Shown here in pieces: positions 48,451-61,695 of a stretch of 64,000 nucleotides of DNA. The stretch's first letter is position 1. Every line of letters starts with the position of its first letter. A model generated the notes under the pieces. That model ran no database searches. It was not told the origin of the DNA and was given only the letters and a program-made list of their open reading frames with translations. The stretch comes from Apostichopus parvimensis (lineage: Eukaryota; Echinodermata; Holothuroidea; Aspidochirotida; Stichopodidae): positions 55,433-119,432 of the forward strand of contig KN885037.1 in NCBI GenBank assembly GCA_000934455.1, given 5' to 3'. A program made the position numbers and the translations under genes.

Positions 48451-51400
48451 ATTACCTCATCAGCAGACTTAGGTTAGTAAAGAGTGAACTACTGTGGATG
48501 TACTGTTAAATGTCCATAGCCAGCAACTGTTCTAAATTGTCTTTGGTCAACTAAAGACTTTCTTTCTTTCTTTTCCTTCACAATACTGAAATTTATGCTG
48601 CCGTTCCAAGGGTTTCTATACATGGGTTGGGAATTACGGACATTCAAGGGTAAACAACTCACAGATTTGAGGTTGGAAGAGTGGCTTATTATGTCACACC
48701 CTTGTAGAACTACCTCAAACCATATCTGGAAAGACAGAAATATCATCTCAGAGTCTTTCAGTCAATACCAGACGGTATAAATCGTAAACTGCTAGTGTGA
48801 GTTTGCCCTATTCCAAAGTTGGGTTTGCCTAAGAATTTTAAAATTTGTAGCCAAAGTCAGTATTCTTGACAGGGCATTAATGAGATCAGACCAAATCATG
48901 ATTTGTTGAAAGTGTATATTAGTGCAGCTTGTGTATGTAGCTGCAAGTACACTATAGTATGGCACGAGTGTGTCGGTAATACAGTATGCTTCATAAGTTA
49001 TGTTAACGGTTATCCAGTTAACAGTAATTAAATCTGGATGCTTGTTTCAGACCTCCCAGAAAAACCTTTTAAAACAGCTCTTTATTTTCAAAAATACTCT
49101 TTAAAAGCTTTACTTGAACCTATGTTTGAACCTATGCTTTTACCAATAATAAAGGGAAAATAAATTAAAATGTTTCATCATATATGTTCAAAATGCTGTA
49201 GTAATGCTGTTTGAAGGAACTGTACATTGTTTTCGTAAAATGGTATCATCAGTGACCGATGATACCAACAATTATGGTTTTCAAATATCCATTTTTATAA
49301 TTATTCTGAAGTTTGGAGCTAAAAGTCTTTCACTGAACAAAACCTTTTTTGTAGGTGGGTCAAATATATCATTTGTTTCACAAGGCCAAATATTTGGCAT
49401 TGAATTTTAAATTGAATATTAAACTCAAGTATTTAAGACCATGTATTGAAATATTATGCACTGAAATATTCATAAAAAGCCAGTACTACGTACATTAAAT
49501 CATTACTTCGATTCATCAATCATAAATTTCTTATTTGTTTTTCTTTTAATGTCTGTTTTCTCCTTTCTGGACAAATGCGATGAACAGTAAACTTTACTCC
49601 ACATCATCTATTTACAGAAGTCTGACAGATGAAGATATGATAGATTCAGAGGCGGTGTTGAGAGCCAGATCGGGTTCTAGGGACAATTACATCATCAAGT
49701 CCCCTTAATATATCCTGTATTTTCCAGCTCCCCATCATATCTTCCTGAGGCCCTATATTGACACCTCGCCCCAGGGCTACACAGCACTTCTCTAGACCCC
49801 TTCTGGCCTGGATAGGTTATCACAGCCATTATGCTACTATGCTAGTTGATTGCCACTGTGACCAGGTTGTTGGTTACTAGCACTACAAACACTGGAGACA
49901 TTTCTGATCTTATATACATTGACTTTGAGCTTGTCAATGTCAAATCTGTACCATTCAAAGTAGCTACCTTTCAAAATCACTCTTTCCAGAGAAGAGAGAG
50001 GAACCCCACTACTTAGATCCCTCCTCACAACCCCCCCTCCCCACCCCTCCCCCAGGCTGCAACAGGTTGTCTGCTTTTCTTAAGAAAAAATATGCTCAGC
50101 TTGTACTATCACTTCAGTTCATACCTCTGTTGTGTCTTCTTAATAATAAGTCCTGTAATCTTGTATTAAATCTTCCACGTGTATGTGAAGTAGAGTAGAT
50201 TTGAACAATAGTCAGCAATGGTTAGACTGATGCCCTCTGGAACCTGGGAATGACTATTAGATAACTTTGCATTAGTTTTGACACTTTTACGGTGTAAAAA
50301 GTGTTTGTTGAGCAATTCCATCATGATAAGACAATAAGATGCTTTATTCCTTAAACAGTGAACTAAAATGGACATCCACAAGTCAAAACATGAGAAGCAA
50401 ACCAAAAACCAAAAAAACCCAACAAACACAATGATATGTAATATGTCTTTTATCACATTTTATTTAACAAACTCAATTAAGTGTTTTATCTAACAGGTGA
50501 TTCAATATTATTTTTGCTATATATTTGTTGCTGTTATAAAATGTAGTTACAAATTTTATTCAAAATTTTGTTACAAGTATTCTGTTACACATAATAAGCC
50601 ATTATAAAGTTAGCATTCTATTCAGCACGGAATTGCTTAGTGTGTTCAACTCATATAAGTAATTTTGTGAATGTGTCAATATCTAAACATATCCTATCAA
50701 AGCTAGTTACATATGATCATCGAGCTAACAGAAAAATACACAAACAAACATACAAACTCTCAATTCACTGAGCCAATATATAATTCAGTTTCTTAAAAAA
50801 AAAAATTAAAAAAAATTGAATTGATCCATAGAAATTTCCCTCCCCAAACCTTTCCTAGCGAATCTCCAATTTTGGATCTTTCGATGATTAAAACGGTAAC
50901 CCTATATAAAGTAAAATCCATTTATTAAAGATAATAACTTTGCCAATCATTCTTTTGTTTTCAACAAATCAAGTTTAGCAGACAGGTAGAAATATCCAAG
51001 AACAATAAATATCAACAAATATTTGGCTTCGATAGAAGATCGATGGTACATGCTAAAATGACCGTAATGTTGCCCATGCAATTTCTCCAAGGGGAAGGGT
51101 CAGGGGAAGGGAAAAATTATCCCTGCCCTCATTTTTTATCTACAGGTCTACACGTAGGATAATCACTGACCAATACAATTCACTTTTTCTGTTACAGATT
51201 TATACCTGATGCTTAACATTTTTTTTTTCATTTAGTTCACATGTGATTCGTATGTGACTCCCACCCTATCCTACTCCCTACCCGCTCTCCCCCGCTATTT
51301 TTTCCCTTGACCTAATTTCTAAAGTATCTTTCTAACATTAGCTGACAATGTAATGAGTTTACAGGCTTAAAGTAATTAAGATTCTATGAGATAGTCACAA

Positions 51401-51998
51401 TATCAAAGATCCACTGGCTGTCTACCAAAAAGTGACGTTGATGTATCAATGGTATACATATTCTGATTAACTAAAAAGAAATATGGAAGGTAATAATGTT
51501 AATATTCAGATTATCAATTGTAAAGCGAAAATGAGACTTTATGCTGAGCTATACATTACAATCTAGGCCTACAACTTGGCAGAGATTATAATTTTCTAAA
51601 AAATATAATGACCATGATTCTCTCCAGGAAGTGAAAGTTTTATGTTTAAGCTTCCAGCCTCTCCCAGCCCCACTTCCTACCTACTCCCCCACATGGGACA
51701 TCCAGAATATACACTCAGGATTTCACTGTTAAGTTTTGCCTTTAACCTATTAAAGATTACCTTCAGATATGTCATAAGATCGAAGCATCTAGTTTATATT
51801 GAAAAATATCATTGAGCAATAATTGCTAAAATTGAAGTGATATCTCAATGTGTTCACTAATTAATAAGTGAAATATCCTTTCCACATTGACTTATGTATA
51901 TAAATATATATACAGTAACTACAAACATGCACTGATCGACACCCGACTGTCGACCATCAGACGTACGGCGTTGCAGACAGTGAGAGCCGGCTTAAATT
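48451..51998. other. Intergenic, between the methyltransferase and SH2 adaptor genes
   Basis: No gene seen. The genes on either side converge here. A minus-strand AATAAA at 50921-50926 could end the SH2 adaptor transcript, giving a 3' UTR of about 1.07 kb. C-rich patches occur near 50025-50055 and 51265-51290. Confidence 0.5.
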
Positions 51999-54900
51999 TC
52001 ACCTGGGATACAGAAACGGCTCTCCAAGGAATACTGGCTCCTGATTGGGTGAGTACATAATGACATGCTTACGATAGAATTCGATGATCTCTGAAACAGA
52101 CGCAAAGGTGTGCCCGGCCATTTGGTATTCGGTGTTGTTGATCACATGGATGATGTAGTGATGTACCTTTTGTCCATACAAGACGCACAGCATCAGACCC
52201 CCAGCCTGCACAGAGAGATGACGAAATAATATAATGCTTTTGTTTAATGCATTATTACACCTTGGGAAGAAACTTTTAGGCATAATTTTACCATATTTTA
52301 GCCAGAAATGATGGGAAGTAGAGAGACAAACTTATAGTCTTGTTGTCAAATCCATGAATTCTGAGGACGGGTCTACGGAAATGGGTATCCACTCCCCTTT
52401 GACGAAATATCCTTTGCTTATCATGATGACTTGAATGCAAATTATAGGTAACTTATTTAATTTTTTTTCTTTCAGGCAAATATCAATATCATCAAATATA
52501 ATACGTTTAACATTTCAACACATATTTTCATATTGTTATCAAAGGCATGCAAAGATAAAATATTCAAAATTTCCAACAGTTTCTCCATAATTTAAGACAA
52601 AACTTAACAATTAGCTATGCAAATGATCTCCATTGTTAGCATAATTTGCTTTCCTTTAAATCCATTTACCAAGCCTAGCCATCAAAGGTCAGAAGAATTA
52701 AAAAGCGACAAATTCATGATTTTTACCTAGAATTAATTTTGCCCATTATTCATGTCAATACAATGATCTCACACTTCATATCATCACATATATAGACTTG
52801 GGAATAATTAACCAAGTTACATATAAGTTGGTTCATAAACTACATTATCACCTGATTAACTTGGTCATGCTACTATATTTAGAAAGGACAAAGTCAATGA
52901 TGACAGATTTTCTAATTATATCACATTGCAGGTATCATCACAGGTGCCTGCAAGCAACTGCCATCGACATGGGAACCAAATTCTAATTGACACCCAAAGC
53001 GTTCTAAAAATAGAAAACATTCATAGGGGATGAAGGCAATTTTAAATATTAAATTAACCGGACCGTATGTATTACGTGACAACATGTATCCATGAAGATG
53101 CTAAGAATAACTCAAAGGATGTATCTAACAGTGTAGGTGTAGTTAAGAAACTGCGGTGTTTGGTTATATCGAATAGAGGAGAAAAGTTTTCAAAATGGGT
53201 GATTTGGACATTTTCTGCATGTTATTAATGGAATGACTGAAATGACTTTCTGAAATGACTTTCTGAAATGACTTTCTAAATTGGAAAGATTCCAAATTTG
53301 AGTTAAATATGTTGAATTGGAAGCCACCCGACGTGTAAGTTGTAATCCATAAGCCCTTGCGGGCTTCTCCCACATTTGTGGTCGCTTAATTCGTAAAAAT
53401 AACTGCTGACTATTATTATTATTATGGAGGTCCTTCATATGTCAATAACCCTACAGATTAATCAAAGAAACCTTGCCTAGTTTATCCTTTAAAATGTAAA
53501 ACAACCACAAGATGCATTTTAACATATATACATACAGAAAAAGTTCTACACATTAGTTCTAAAAATTAATGGTGTGCATGGGTACTGTACATGGAGCAAT
53601 AAATACTTTTCCCATCAAATTTGCCTTAAGAGTGTCTCTCTTTCTCTATCTCCATTTATCTATCTCTATCTCACTCTGTCTTCTAATATCTCTCTGTCAC
53701 CGAAAAAAAAACAAGTGATACAGAAACAGGGCCCTTATACTGCACTGAAATGTACTTCCAAATTTCCTATTTCTATTTATAAATAAATATTATGTATATT
53801 ATAAATGACATTAAACACATTCTGTAAAAACATCTGTTAAAAAAGGTTCAGATATTGCGGAGTGAATGACTTGAAATAATAGAGAAACATATTCTTGGCA
53901 TCTTGGTGGAAATTTTGCATAGCTTAAGTGCATTGACAAAATGCATTTCATTTCAAGTTGCTTATGAACAAGCTGTGTGTTAAAGCACAAAATAAGTAAA
54001 TGCATGTTTTTGTATATATACAATCACAGCACATGTTTTTTGTTTAGATCATTTACCCTACTAAATGCTCAAAAGCTCAAATATTTTTGTCAATAACCAT
54101 TTTACTGGGTCCCCCCCCCCCCCATTATTAAAAGACACATTCGCCATTTCATTTCAATTTGCTTATGAACGAGCTGTGTGTTTAAAGTACATAATAAATA
54201 CACCCGTGTTTTTAATATGCAATCACAGCACATGTTTTTTTGCTTAAATCATTTACCCTACAAAATGCTCAAAAGCTCAAATATTTTTGTCAATAACCAT
54301 TTTACCTGGGTCCCCCCCGTTATTAAAAGACCTACAGAGTTGTAACTTGTGGTTCTTATACTGTACATACCCTATGAGAACTATCTCTGACTAGATACTG
54401 ACATGGGTTTCCTTTTGATATCATCAGGTAGTCACATTCCTGTCTCAAGAGCTTTCCGTAGTACCAGGGTTGGTTAACTGTGTTTGGAATAACAAAGGAA
54501 TTAATTAAAAACACAGAAAATAGAGACTTTAATGAAAAGGAAATAAATTAGTAGGTACAAGCATCTGATAATGATTTCAAAAGCCATTAAAAGTAGAAAT
54601 TTATAAAGGCATTTGAGGAGAAAAGTTTAATTAAAAGAGGATTAAATTAAGGCATATAGATGAACAAATGACAGCATGTGAGAAATTTAGCTAGAATGGT
54701 AACTAGAGCAATTTCAAACAATCAGTAGTTATACTGGTTTTTACCAAAAAAAACATAAAAAAAAAACAGACTGCTTATCAATTACTGCACAATGACTTTT
54801 TTTTATTTTTTTATATATGCCTGCATTTGTAGTGGGCAGACTAAATGATAATACAATTTAAAGTAGAGAAAACAGGTTATGAAGATTAATGGGACATTCA

Positions 54901-57900
54901 AGTTACCCAAACACATTGAAAAAATGAATTGTTTTGAATGAATTAAACAGAAAGGAAGCTTACTGTAACTAGGGATCGGTTTCTCTTCAAGTTGGTCCTC
55001 TTCACCGTTATCATCCCACCAGGGATTTGGGCCCTGTGTGCTGGGTGACCCAGCTTGGGGACTTCTTTGTAAACATGGCCCATCGGGATTTTGGCCCTGT
55101 GTACTACGTGACCCAGCTTGGGGACTTCTTTGTAAACATGGTACATTGGGAGTTTGGCCCTGCCTACTGGGTGACCCAGCTTGGGGACCTCTTTGTAAAG
55201 ATGGCACATCATCCAGGTACTTATATTTCAGCTCTTTCTCCTTGGGACTCTCTCCCAACGGACTGGAATGCAAGCTGGAATGCACATGCTGACCGAGAGT
55301 GACGTGTTCGTGTGTCGTCCTAGGGACCCTCTTCGGCTCCCGCCCGTGGTGGTGTGGCGGACTGTTCTGGGTAGTAGGTTTGAAAGTATCCATCTTGACG
55401 ATCGGGAACATATCCGCTGAACGGATCTCACCTTTGTCTCCTCCCTTCTGGTTGACATTCTCTCCTGTGTGAAGGACCGTGATGTTGCTGTTGAATAGGA
55501 CCAATTGACCTCCGCTACTGTGGGAACGGATGTGCTTATGGTGGAAGCTGCGATGCTCCTCCTCCGGCTGTTTGAAGACGGCGTACTCTCCGCTACCCCA
55601 TCCCTCCGGTACGCTTCGGACACTTCCGTCTGAGTTACGCTTGGGGGGCGGGTCACATTTGATTCTCTTCTCTTTGGACAGAGAGAGATCCTGTTTCAAG
55701 GCTAAACTGAGAAGCTCAATTTCTCTCTTCCTCGTCGTCGCCTCTTCGTCGCAAGACGATTGGTATTCTTCGTTAATACTTCCTGTGGTCTCGTCTTCCT
55801 CGAACGAGGAGCCAACGTGCTTGGGAAAAAAACCCTCGTTGTAGAGCTGCAGGCAAGGAGGCTTATAGGAGACCGTCTCGTATCCAGTTTGCCGAGGACT
55901 ATCCAGATCCCGTTTCTTTGGACTGGGAGATAGTATGTCCTCTTTCTGATCGGGAGGGGTCGCCTTATGGTCCTTGATGGGTAGATGCGGGGTGTTTAAG
56001 CGAGGTGCTGGCAGAGGTCGGGAGTGATGGTAAGACTCTGCGGTCGTGAAATGTTGCAGATTATGATCCGACGAACTCTTCTCCTAAAAAAAAAAAAAAA
56101 AAAAAATACATTAAAACGGAAGAATGTTTTTAATGAAAATGATTAAACCCAAGAACTACCTAAGCAACGAAAACAAAAACGGAACTTTCAATCAAGAAAT
56201 CAAGTTTTTTTTTAAATATCAGTGACGTAGTAGGATGATAACTTGCAAGTAAAGTTCAAACAACAGGCGGGAATTTATCGACCCAGATAAACTCTTTTCT
56301 GCAGAACTTGTCAATTTTTTGAAATCAGTCATTAAACACGACAGTTGTACTATATGATTCGGTGATCACCGTGGCCGGATGTGACCCTGGGCTCCTAGCA
56401 ACCAAGAGGGAAATACATGCAAAACTGTTGCCAAAAAAGTTCAGATCTTTGTTTTGGCAACACATCCAAGTGCTGTCAGTTTACGTTGGCACGGATGTCA
56501 GGACACGGGTACAAGATCAGGAAGGCCACCTCATAGGGTCACTGATGACATCAATTTACTCTCTTGGAAATCCCAACAGAATCATCAACTTCATTGATCT
56601 GTGGCATATAATTGTCAGGAATTTTGTAGAAATGGTGGACTCACAGTATCATGCAAAGGGTGCATAACCAATGTATAAAGCTTACATGCTGAGGGCCAAC
56701 AAATGTCTCACTTTGTATATAGATTCTTTGTGTTCTTTTGCATTGTTTAATGCTACGGACTGTATGTCACCTGGTCAATCTTATCCAATCCACTGTTAGA
56801 TATTTAAATGACCGCATGGAACGGAAAACTGAAAGTTTCTCAAATTGGCTGATAGGCTATGACTGTTGAGAGCTTCAGAACTCAATTGCGTGCAACGACT
56901 TATCAGATAAATCATGGCTAACCTTAGTTTTCATGGGTCTGAATGATTATGTTCTAGTTTCGGGACCGTAATTCAGTTAACTAGCTGATCAACAGAAAAT
57001 GTATGTGAAAGTCTGTTAACAATTAGTACATGAAACTGTAGGCCATTTGCTGTCAACCAATGAAATGTACGCACTAAGGAAGAGTTAGTTTGACCTTTAA
57101 AACCTACATATTTGCAAGGAATGTTGGGTTAAAATATCAATATGCTCTCTCAGAAATGTTATATTTTGACATTCTCTCTGAATGACATGATGTAAATTTC
57201 ACAGATATGATTTTCTCTGGATGAAAATCTCCTTGAGACCAGTTTTTTTTTGTCTATTTAGCTACTATTCTTGTTAAATGACTGCATGCATGTAGGTGTT
57301 AATGTCATCTACCTCCTTTTTTTAAAGGCCGTCATAAATGATTCAGGAGTCATCAAGAATCAAGTTTACTAAAAGTTTCTGTAAAATTTTGCCCATGGAT
57401 TGCATAAATACAACCGCAAAGCATGCTCAGTGGACTAACCTGCAAATAGTATTTTTTTAATAATATTGGTCATGTAGTTAATTTAAAAAACTGAAAATCA
57501 TTTATGTAATAAACTTCTGACTTCAATTAGACAAAACCCAAGGACATTCTTAGTGATTCCAAGATATATCTTGCAAGTTTAACATGACCAAGCAGATCAC
57601 CAGCATAATTAAAATGCATGAATTGCAAGGGGATGTATGATCATTCTAAAAATATCTAAACCATATAGATTGACTTCACAGAAATAATTTAGGTCAAATG
57701 GTGTATTCTGAGTCATATTTAGACTTTAAATTACAACTTCATTCAAATAGCTCTAAATGCAAGTTTATTCCAATAAATACATAGGGTGAGCCTGTGAGGT
57801 TGAAAAAGAGCCACTTGTAACAATGTAGTTGTGGCCTTATTCTTTCCTGACAGGATGCAAAGTATGCCCTAGTTCGCCCATTTTCTCCCCGATTGACGGG

Positions 57901-60900
57901 GGAGTTGTGGGCCCCATATCCCCTGCCCCACCCTCCCTTTGGGCACACCACTGTAGCATAACTTTCTTCATTTGTCTTATATCACTGAATGCCTACAATT
58001 GGTACAAACCTCTAGGTTGACGTTTTCATAGTTATGACCGTCTTGCCGTTGTTGAAAGACTACGTTCACGTAGGTCTCTGCTTCGACCTCTGACCCTCTG
58101 CTATCCTCCTCCTGCACTCGTGACTCGCAGAGGATGGTCTCTGGAGTCTGATCGGTAGAGTCCAGGCTCTCGGAACAGCTATTCGAGGGGCTTGGGAGGT
58201 TCTTGTTGTACCTTGGAAGTGGCACCGGTTTCTTTATCTGCTGATTCTTTGCCTCCTGTTTGGCTTCCTTCGACTTTGAGGAACTGCCACCAAATTTACC
58301 AAATTTCATCGTCGGAAAAATCTGCAGGAATTTTGTCCTCTGTTTCGTCTCGCTCACGACCGGGGAACAGACGTCTTTCTTTTCCACCTTCAACTTCTTC
58401 TGGTCTATCGAATTCTGCTTCGAGAGCTTACGTCTAGTCATCGCCTTTTCCAACTCGGTGTTTCTCATGCTACCTGGGATAGGGGGTGGGTTCCTCAGGG
58501 AGGTCGGAACGGTTTCTTGGTGACTAGGAACACTTCCAGAGGCACCTACCAACCCAAACTCATGACTATTGGAAGAATAGCCCAGGTCACTGCTACTGTC
58601 CCCGCTCTCCCCAGAGGACTTGCGGCGGACTTTCTTCTGCATAGCCTGCACCGCTTGCAAGATGTCCTGCGTCGCGCCAAGATCCGAGACATGTCGGCCC
58701 GTTCTGAAAAACTTCTTCATTTTCCTTGTCGGCGTATCCTGCTTGCCTCTTTCGACTCTTTCAGCGGCCATTTTCTCCTGGGTTTCCTCATTCTTAGGGA
58801 TTTCTACCATAAACACGTCGTCGTGCCATGGTGCTTCAGCAGAAGGGAGGGTTCTGGTCTTATAGTTCTCATTACTGTTACATTCCTCAATTTGCTCGCA
58901 TCTCTCCGAGGAGATTTTCTTGCCTCTCGGTGCTTGGGGAGATGAATGGGACCTCCGTCTTCTCGGTGGGGTAGCTGTCCCAGAGTGTTTCTTGAGAGGG
59001 GTAAGAAGAGAACATTTTTGTTCAAATGATTGTTTAATGTTCAATCAGTATCTAAATTAGTTTTGAAAAATTTGCAAAATGCAAACCATATTTGCATTAA
59101 AATAAGAGGATATTTCTGGAAAATTACTATTTACATCTTTTCTTGTTTTCTCTTTTCTTCTCTCCCTTTCTTGTTCCTTAAATAATTATATAATTTAGTA
59201 TTATTTTGCCATATTTTCCGATTTTTTTTCTAAAAGCTACAGTTTATCTAATTCTTTATTGTAAGTTTCCAAGGTACATTTATCTCTTCAAAAGTTAAAA
59301 TGATCTAAAAAGTCATTTGTGTATTCCATATAAGACACCTAATACCCTCCATCAGTCGTCTGAAAGAAGATCTATGGTTCGCTCCATTATTTTAGTATGA
59401 TGCATCTGATTAAGTAACTAGTTCGATTACGTTATGCTTCAAGATCATGGGAGCGAGACATCTTGAAACTCAACATATTAAATCCAACAGAAAATAATTC
59501 ATTCCTTACAAGGCTTCACTAGTTAGTTACTTCCTTTCAACTCAATAGTAAAATCCTGTTCCAATTACACCAACTGCGGTGGGCTCTCCGCGTGACCTTA
59601 ATAGGTCGACGTAAATGACACAGTCGCACCTCACCGTCCAATCTAGGAGAGGTCACTTTGTGTCAAGAAAACTTGAACAAAAATTATTCTGGGTGAGTGA
59701 GTTGGGTGATCAGATATATGACACTGAATGAGACCCGCAAGTCACAAGTTTTGGTCCTTTGAAAATTCTCCTTTCGGCATTTTTATGAACTCTTGGTTTA
59801 ATGGGAGATAGGTGACACTTGGGCAGTTGTACAGATGTAACACTCTGGTCATGTTCTTTCATCAAAATAATTTGTATCTACACCGATCTGCCTTACAATA
59901 TCCCCAAATATCTTCCATGTAATATAAATCAGACTTGTCTCATAGTTGGTGATACATTTGTAAGCAGAAGAATTGTCAATTAAAATTTATAGACTTTATG
60001 GCCCCATACAGCAGTCAAACACCATTAGAGACAAGCTGCTTGCAAATCTTTCATCATAAAAAAGTTTTTGATTTTATGCAACTTGCCAAACAAATTTCCT
60101 GAAATGTCACATGTGATCTATTGATACTCTTAGGAACAAGTCAGATACAACAAGATGGAAATATATCTATATATATACATATATATATATTTATTTTCAG
60201 TAACTCGAATTGTTACTTCAAACTGAATTACTTGACTGAGGGTTTGTACTTATGTACAAATCAACATAACAATTGTTTAGTTCATTCTCTTAAGTATTGT
60301 GTCGATCTTCTTGTGGGTATACGATAAAGTGCATAAAAGTTCCCAGAATTTAAAAGTTAAAGAAGCTATTTTCCTAATAAAAAAATTAAACCTTAGAGGA
60401 GAGAAAAGACATTGCAAGCTCCTACCTTGCATTCACTGCGTTGGTCATCTCTCATGGGTAAATTAGGAGGAACATCCTGGGCGTCTTCTTCAAATTCTTG
60501 AATGCCACAGGAGACTTGTTGAGGATCATCAGCTAGAATAGAGTTGTGAGGAGTTCCCCTGCAAAAACAAATCAAAAAATAGTACTCAGTTCAAAATTCA
60601 TAAAATTGTTAATCATGTTTAAATACGGTTACAGTTCGTTTACGGTTAAATGGTTTCTAGACCAAATGGGTAAAGGCTACAAAAAGCACTCTAGCTGGTA
60701 CAGCTGTCAAACTCAAAAATTTAAAGTTGCAGACAATGGATATCCTGCTTGCACTTATACAATAGTATTACTCAATTTGTTTTGTATGTTGATGAAAAAA
60801 ATATGAAAAAGGAATGCCACATACAAATATCTAACTGTTATATAAACCTAATGTTGTGGAAGGCCTCAACGAGGGTAGGGGGAAGTGGGGAGGGGGAAGT

Positions 60901-61695
60901 GGGGAGGAGCAAGTGGGGAGGGGCAAGTGGGGAGGACTAATTAAGTGGGGAGGGAGAAGCAGCCAACAGCAACAAATGGAATCCCTTATTGCACCACCTA
61001 CCATCATCTAAGAATGTTCAACCTTAAAAATTTGTTGAGATCATTTCACTTGCTTCCTCAGCTCTACAAATTCATCCAACTATTACATCTACTGCAGCAT
61101 CTAACCAGACAACTTCTATAAGTCTTCAAGTCTACATTTATATGGGTAATTGGGGCAAAGAGAAAGAGGTGGGGAATGATAACTCCTCCCGCTGTTGGGT
61201 TTACACTAAACACATTTTGCCCCAAGAAAAGTTCCCTTGAAATGATTGGACATGCATCCTATATCCTACAGCTGACCACCAACCATTCTTTTACAGTGAT
61301 GGTGTCTTTAAAAGTTTTAAGACATTTACGGTAATTTTGTGCTGATAAATTGATCATTCTAGCAAACCTGAGAGAAAGAAATTATTTGCCAAATTTTATG
61401 GATATTTTGGCGATTGATAGTATATATGTAATCCACAGGACCTACTTTGTCAGTGATCCTCTGCTCGGAACTTTTACAAGTCATTATTTCAATTTTAACT
61501 AAGTTTTAAAGGTATATTACAGTCTCTACAAAAACCATTACAGTTTCTTGGTACTTTTGTATTATTACTTTCAAACTTCCTCTTCTAACATATTTAGGAC
61601 AAAATGAAAGTCCGACATACTTTCCATCTCTCTCCGGAAATATGATGGTACTGTATTGAACGCTGACATCTGTGATATGAATGAAAGGTTTCTTT
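51999..61695 (-). CDS. SH2-domain signalling adaptor, 3' part (six exons, 5' end not seen)
   Basis: Exons in order are 61621-61695, 60426-60558, 58010-58990, 54964-56083, 54371-54477 and 51999-52205. All borders and phases fit, giving about 873 residues with the N-terminus missing. The C-terminus is an SH2 domain: PWYYGKLLRQE, CQYLVRDSS (phosphotyrosine-binding Arg), HHYIIHV and SVSEIIEFYRKH. The long disordered middle has two GRB2-type YxN sites (YVNV at 58061-58072, YENV at 58019-58030), GYETV and EYAVF, and two PxPxPR motifs of the CIN85/CD2AP-binding type (PVPLPR at 58211-58228, PLPAPR at 56000-56017). Exon 4 has three 21-residue repeats. It is a cytoplasmic scaffold that would recruit GRB2-type partners after tyrosine phosphorylation. 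The layout recalls SLP-65/BLNK and SHC/SHB-type adaptors; orthology is not settled. The 61621 exon is the least certain. Confidence 0.85.
53942..54330. repeat. Tandem duplication, two units of about 200 bp
   Basis: Both units contain GCTTATGAACAAGCTGTGTG (or its GAACGAG variant) and AAATGCTCAAAAGCTCAAAT, and end in a C run followed by TTATTAAAAGA. They lie in the intron splitting the SH2 domain. Confidence 0.9.
55023..55211 (-). repeat. Coding tandem repeat, three units of 63 bp
   Basis: TGACCCAGCTTGGGGAC recurs at exactly 63-bp spacing (55046, 55109, 55172). On the minus strand each unit codes for 21 residues containing CLQRSPQAGS, just ahead of the SH2 domain in the adaptor gene. Keeping the period a multiple of three preserves the frame. 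Confidence 0.95.
60876..60960. repeat. G-rich AAGTGGGGAGGGG minisatellite
   Basis: Repeated AAGTGGGGAGG units with runs of four or more G, in an intron of the SH2 adaptor gene. Quadruplex potential on the plus strand, that is, the non-template strand for neither known exon. Confidence 0.8.

Noticed and set aside
56362-56667. 101-codon plus-strand open frame
   Set aside because: Lies in an intron of the SH2 adaptor on the opposite strand. I see no family signature, splice context or repeat relationship, so I do not call it.
58192-58945. Plus-strand open frames over the largest SH2 adaptor exons
   Set aside because: Shadows of the minus-strand exons, whose borders, phases and motifs are all consistent.
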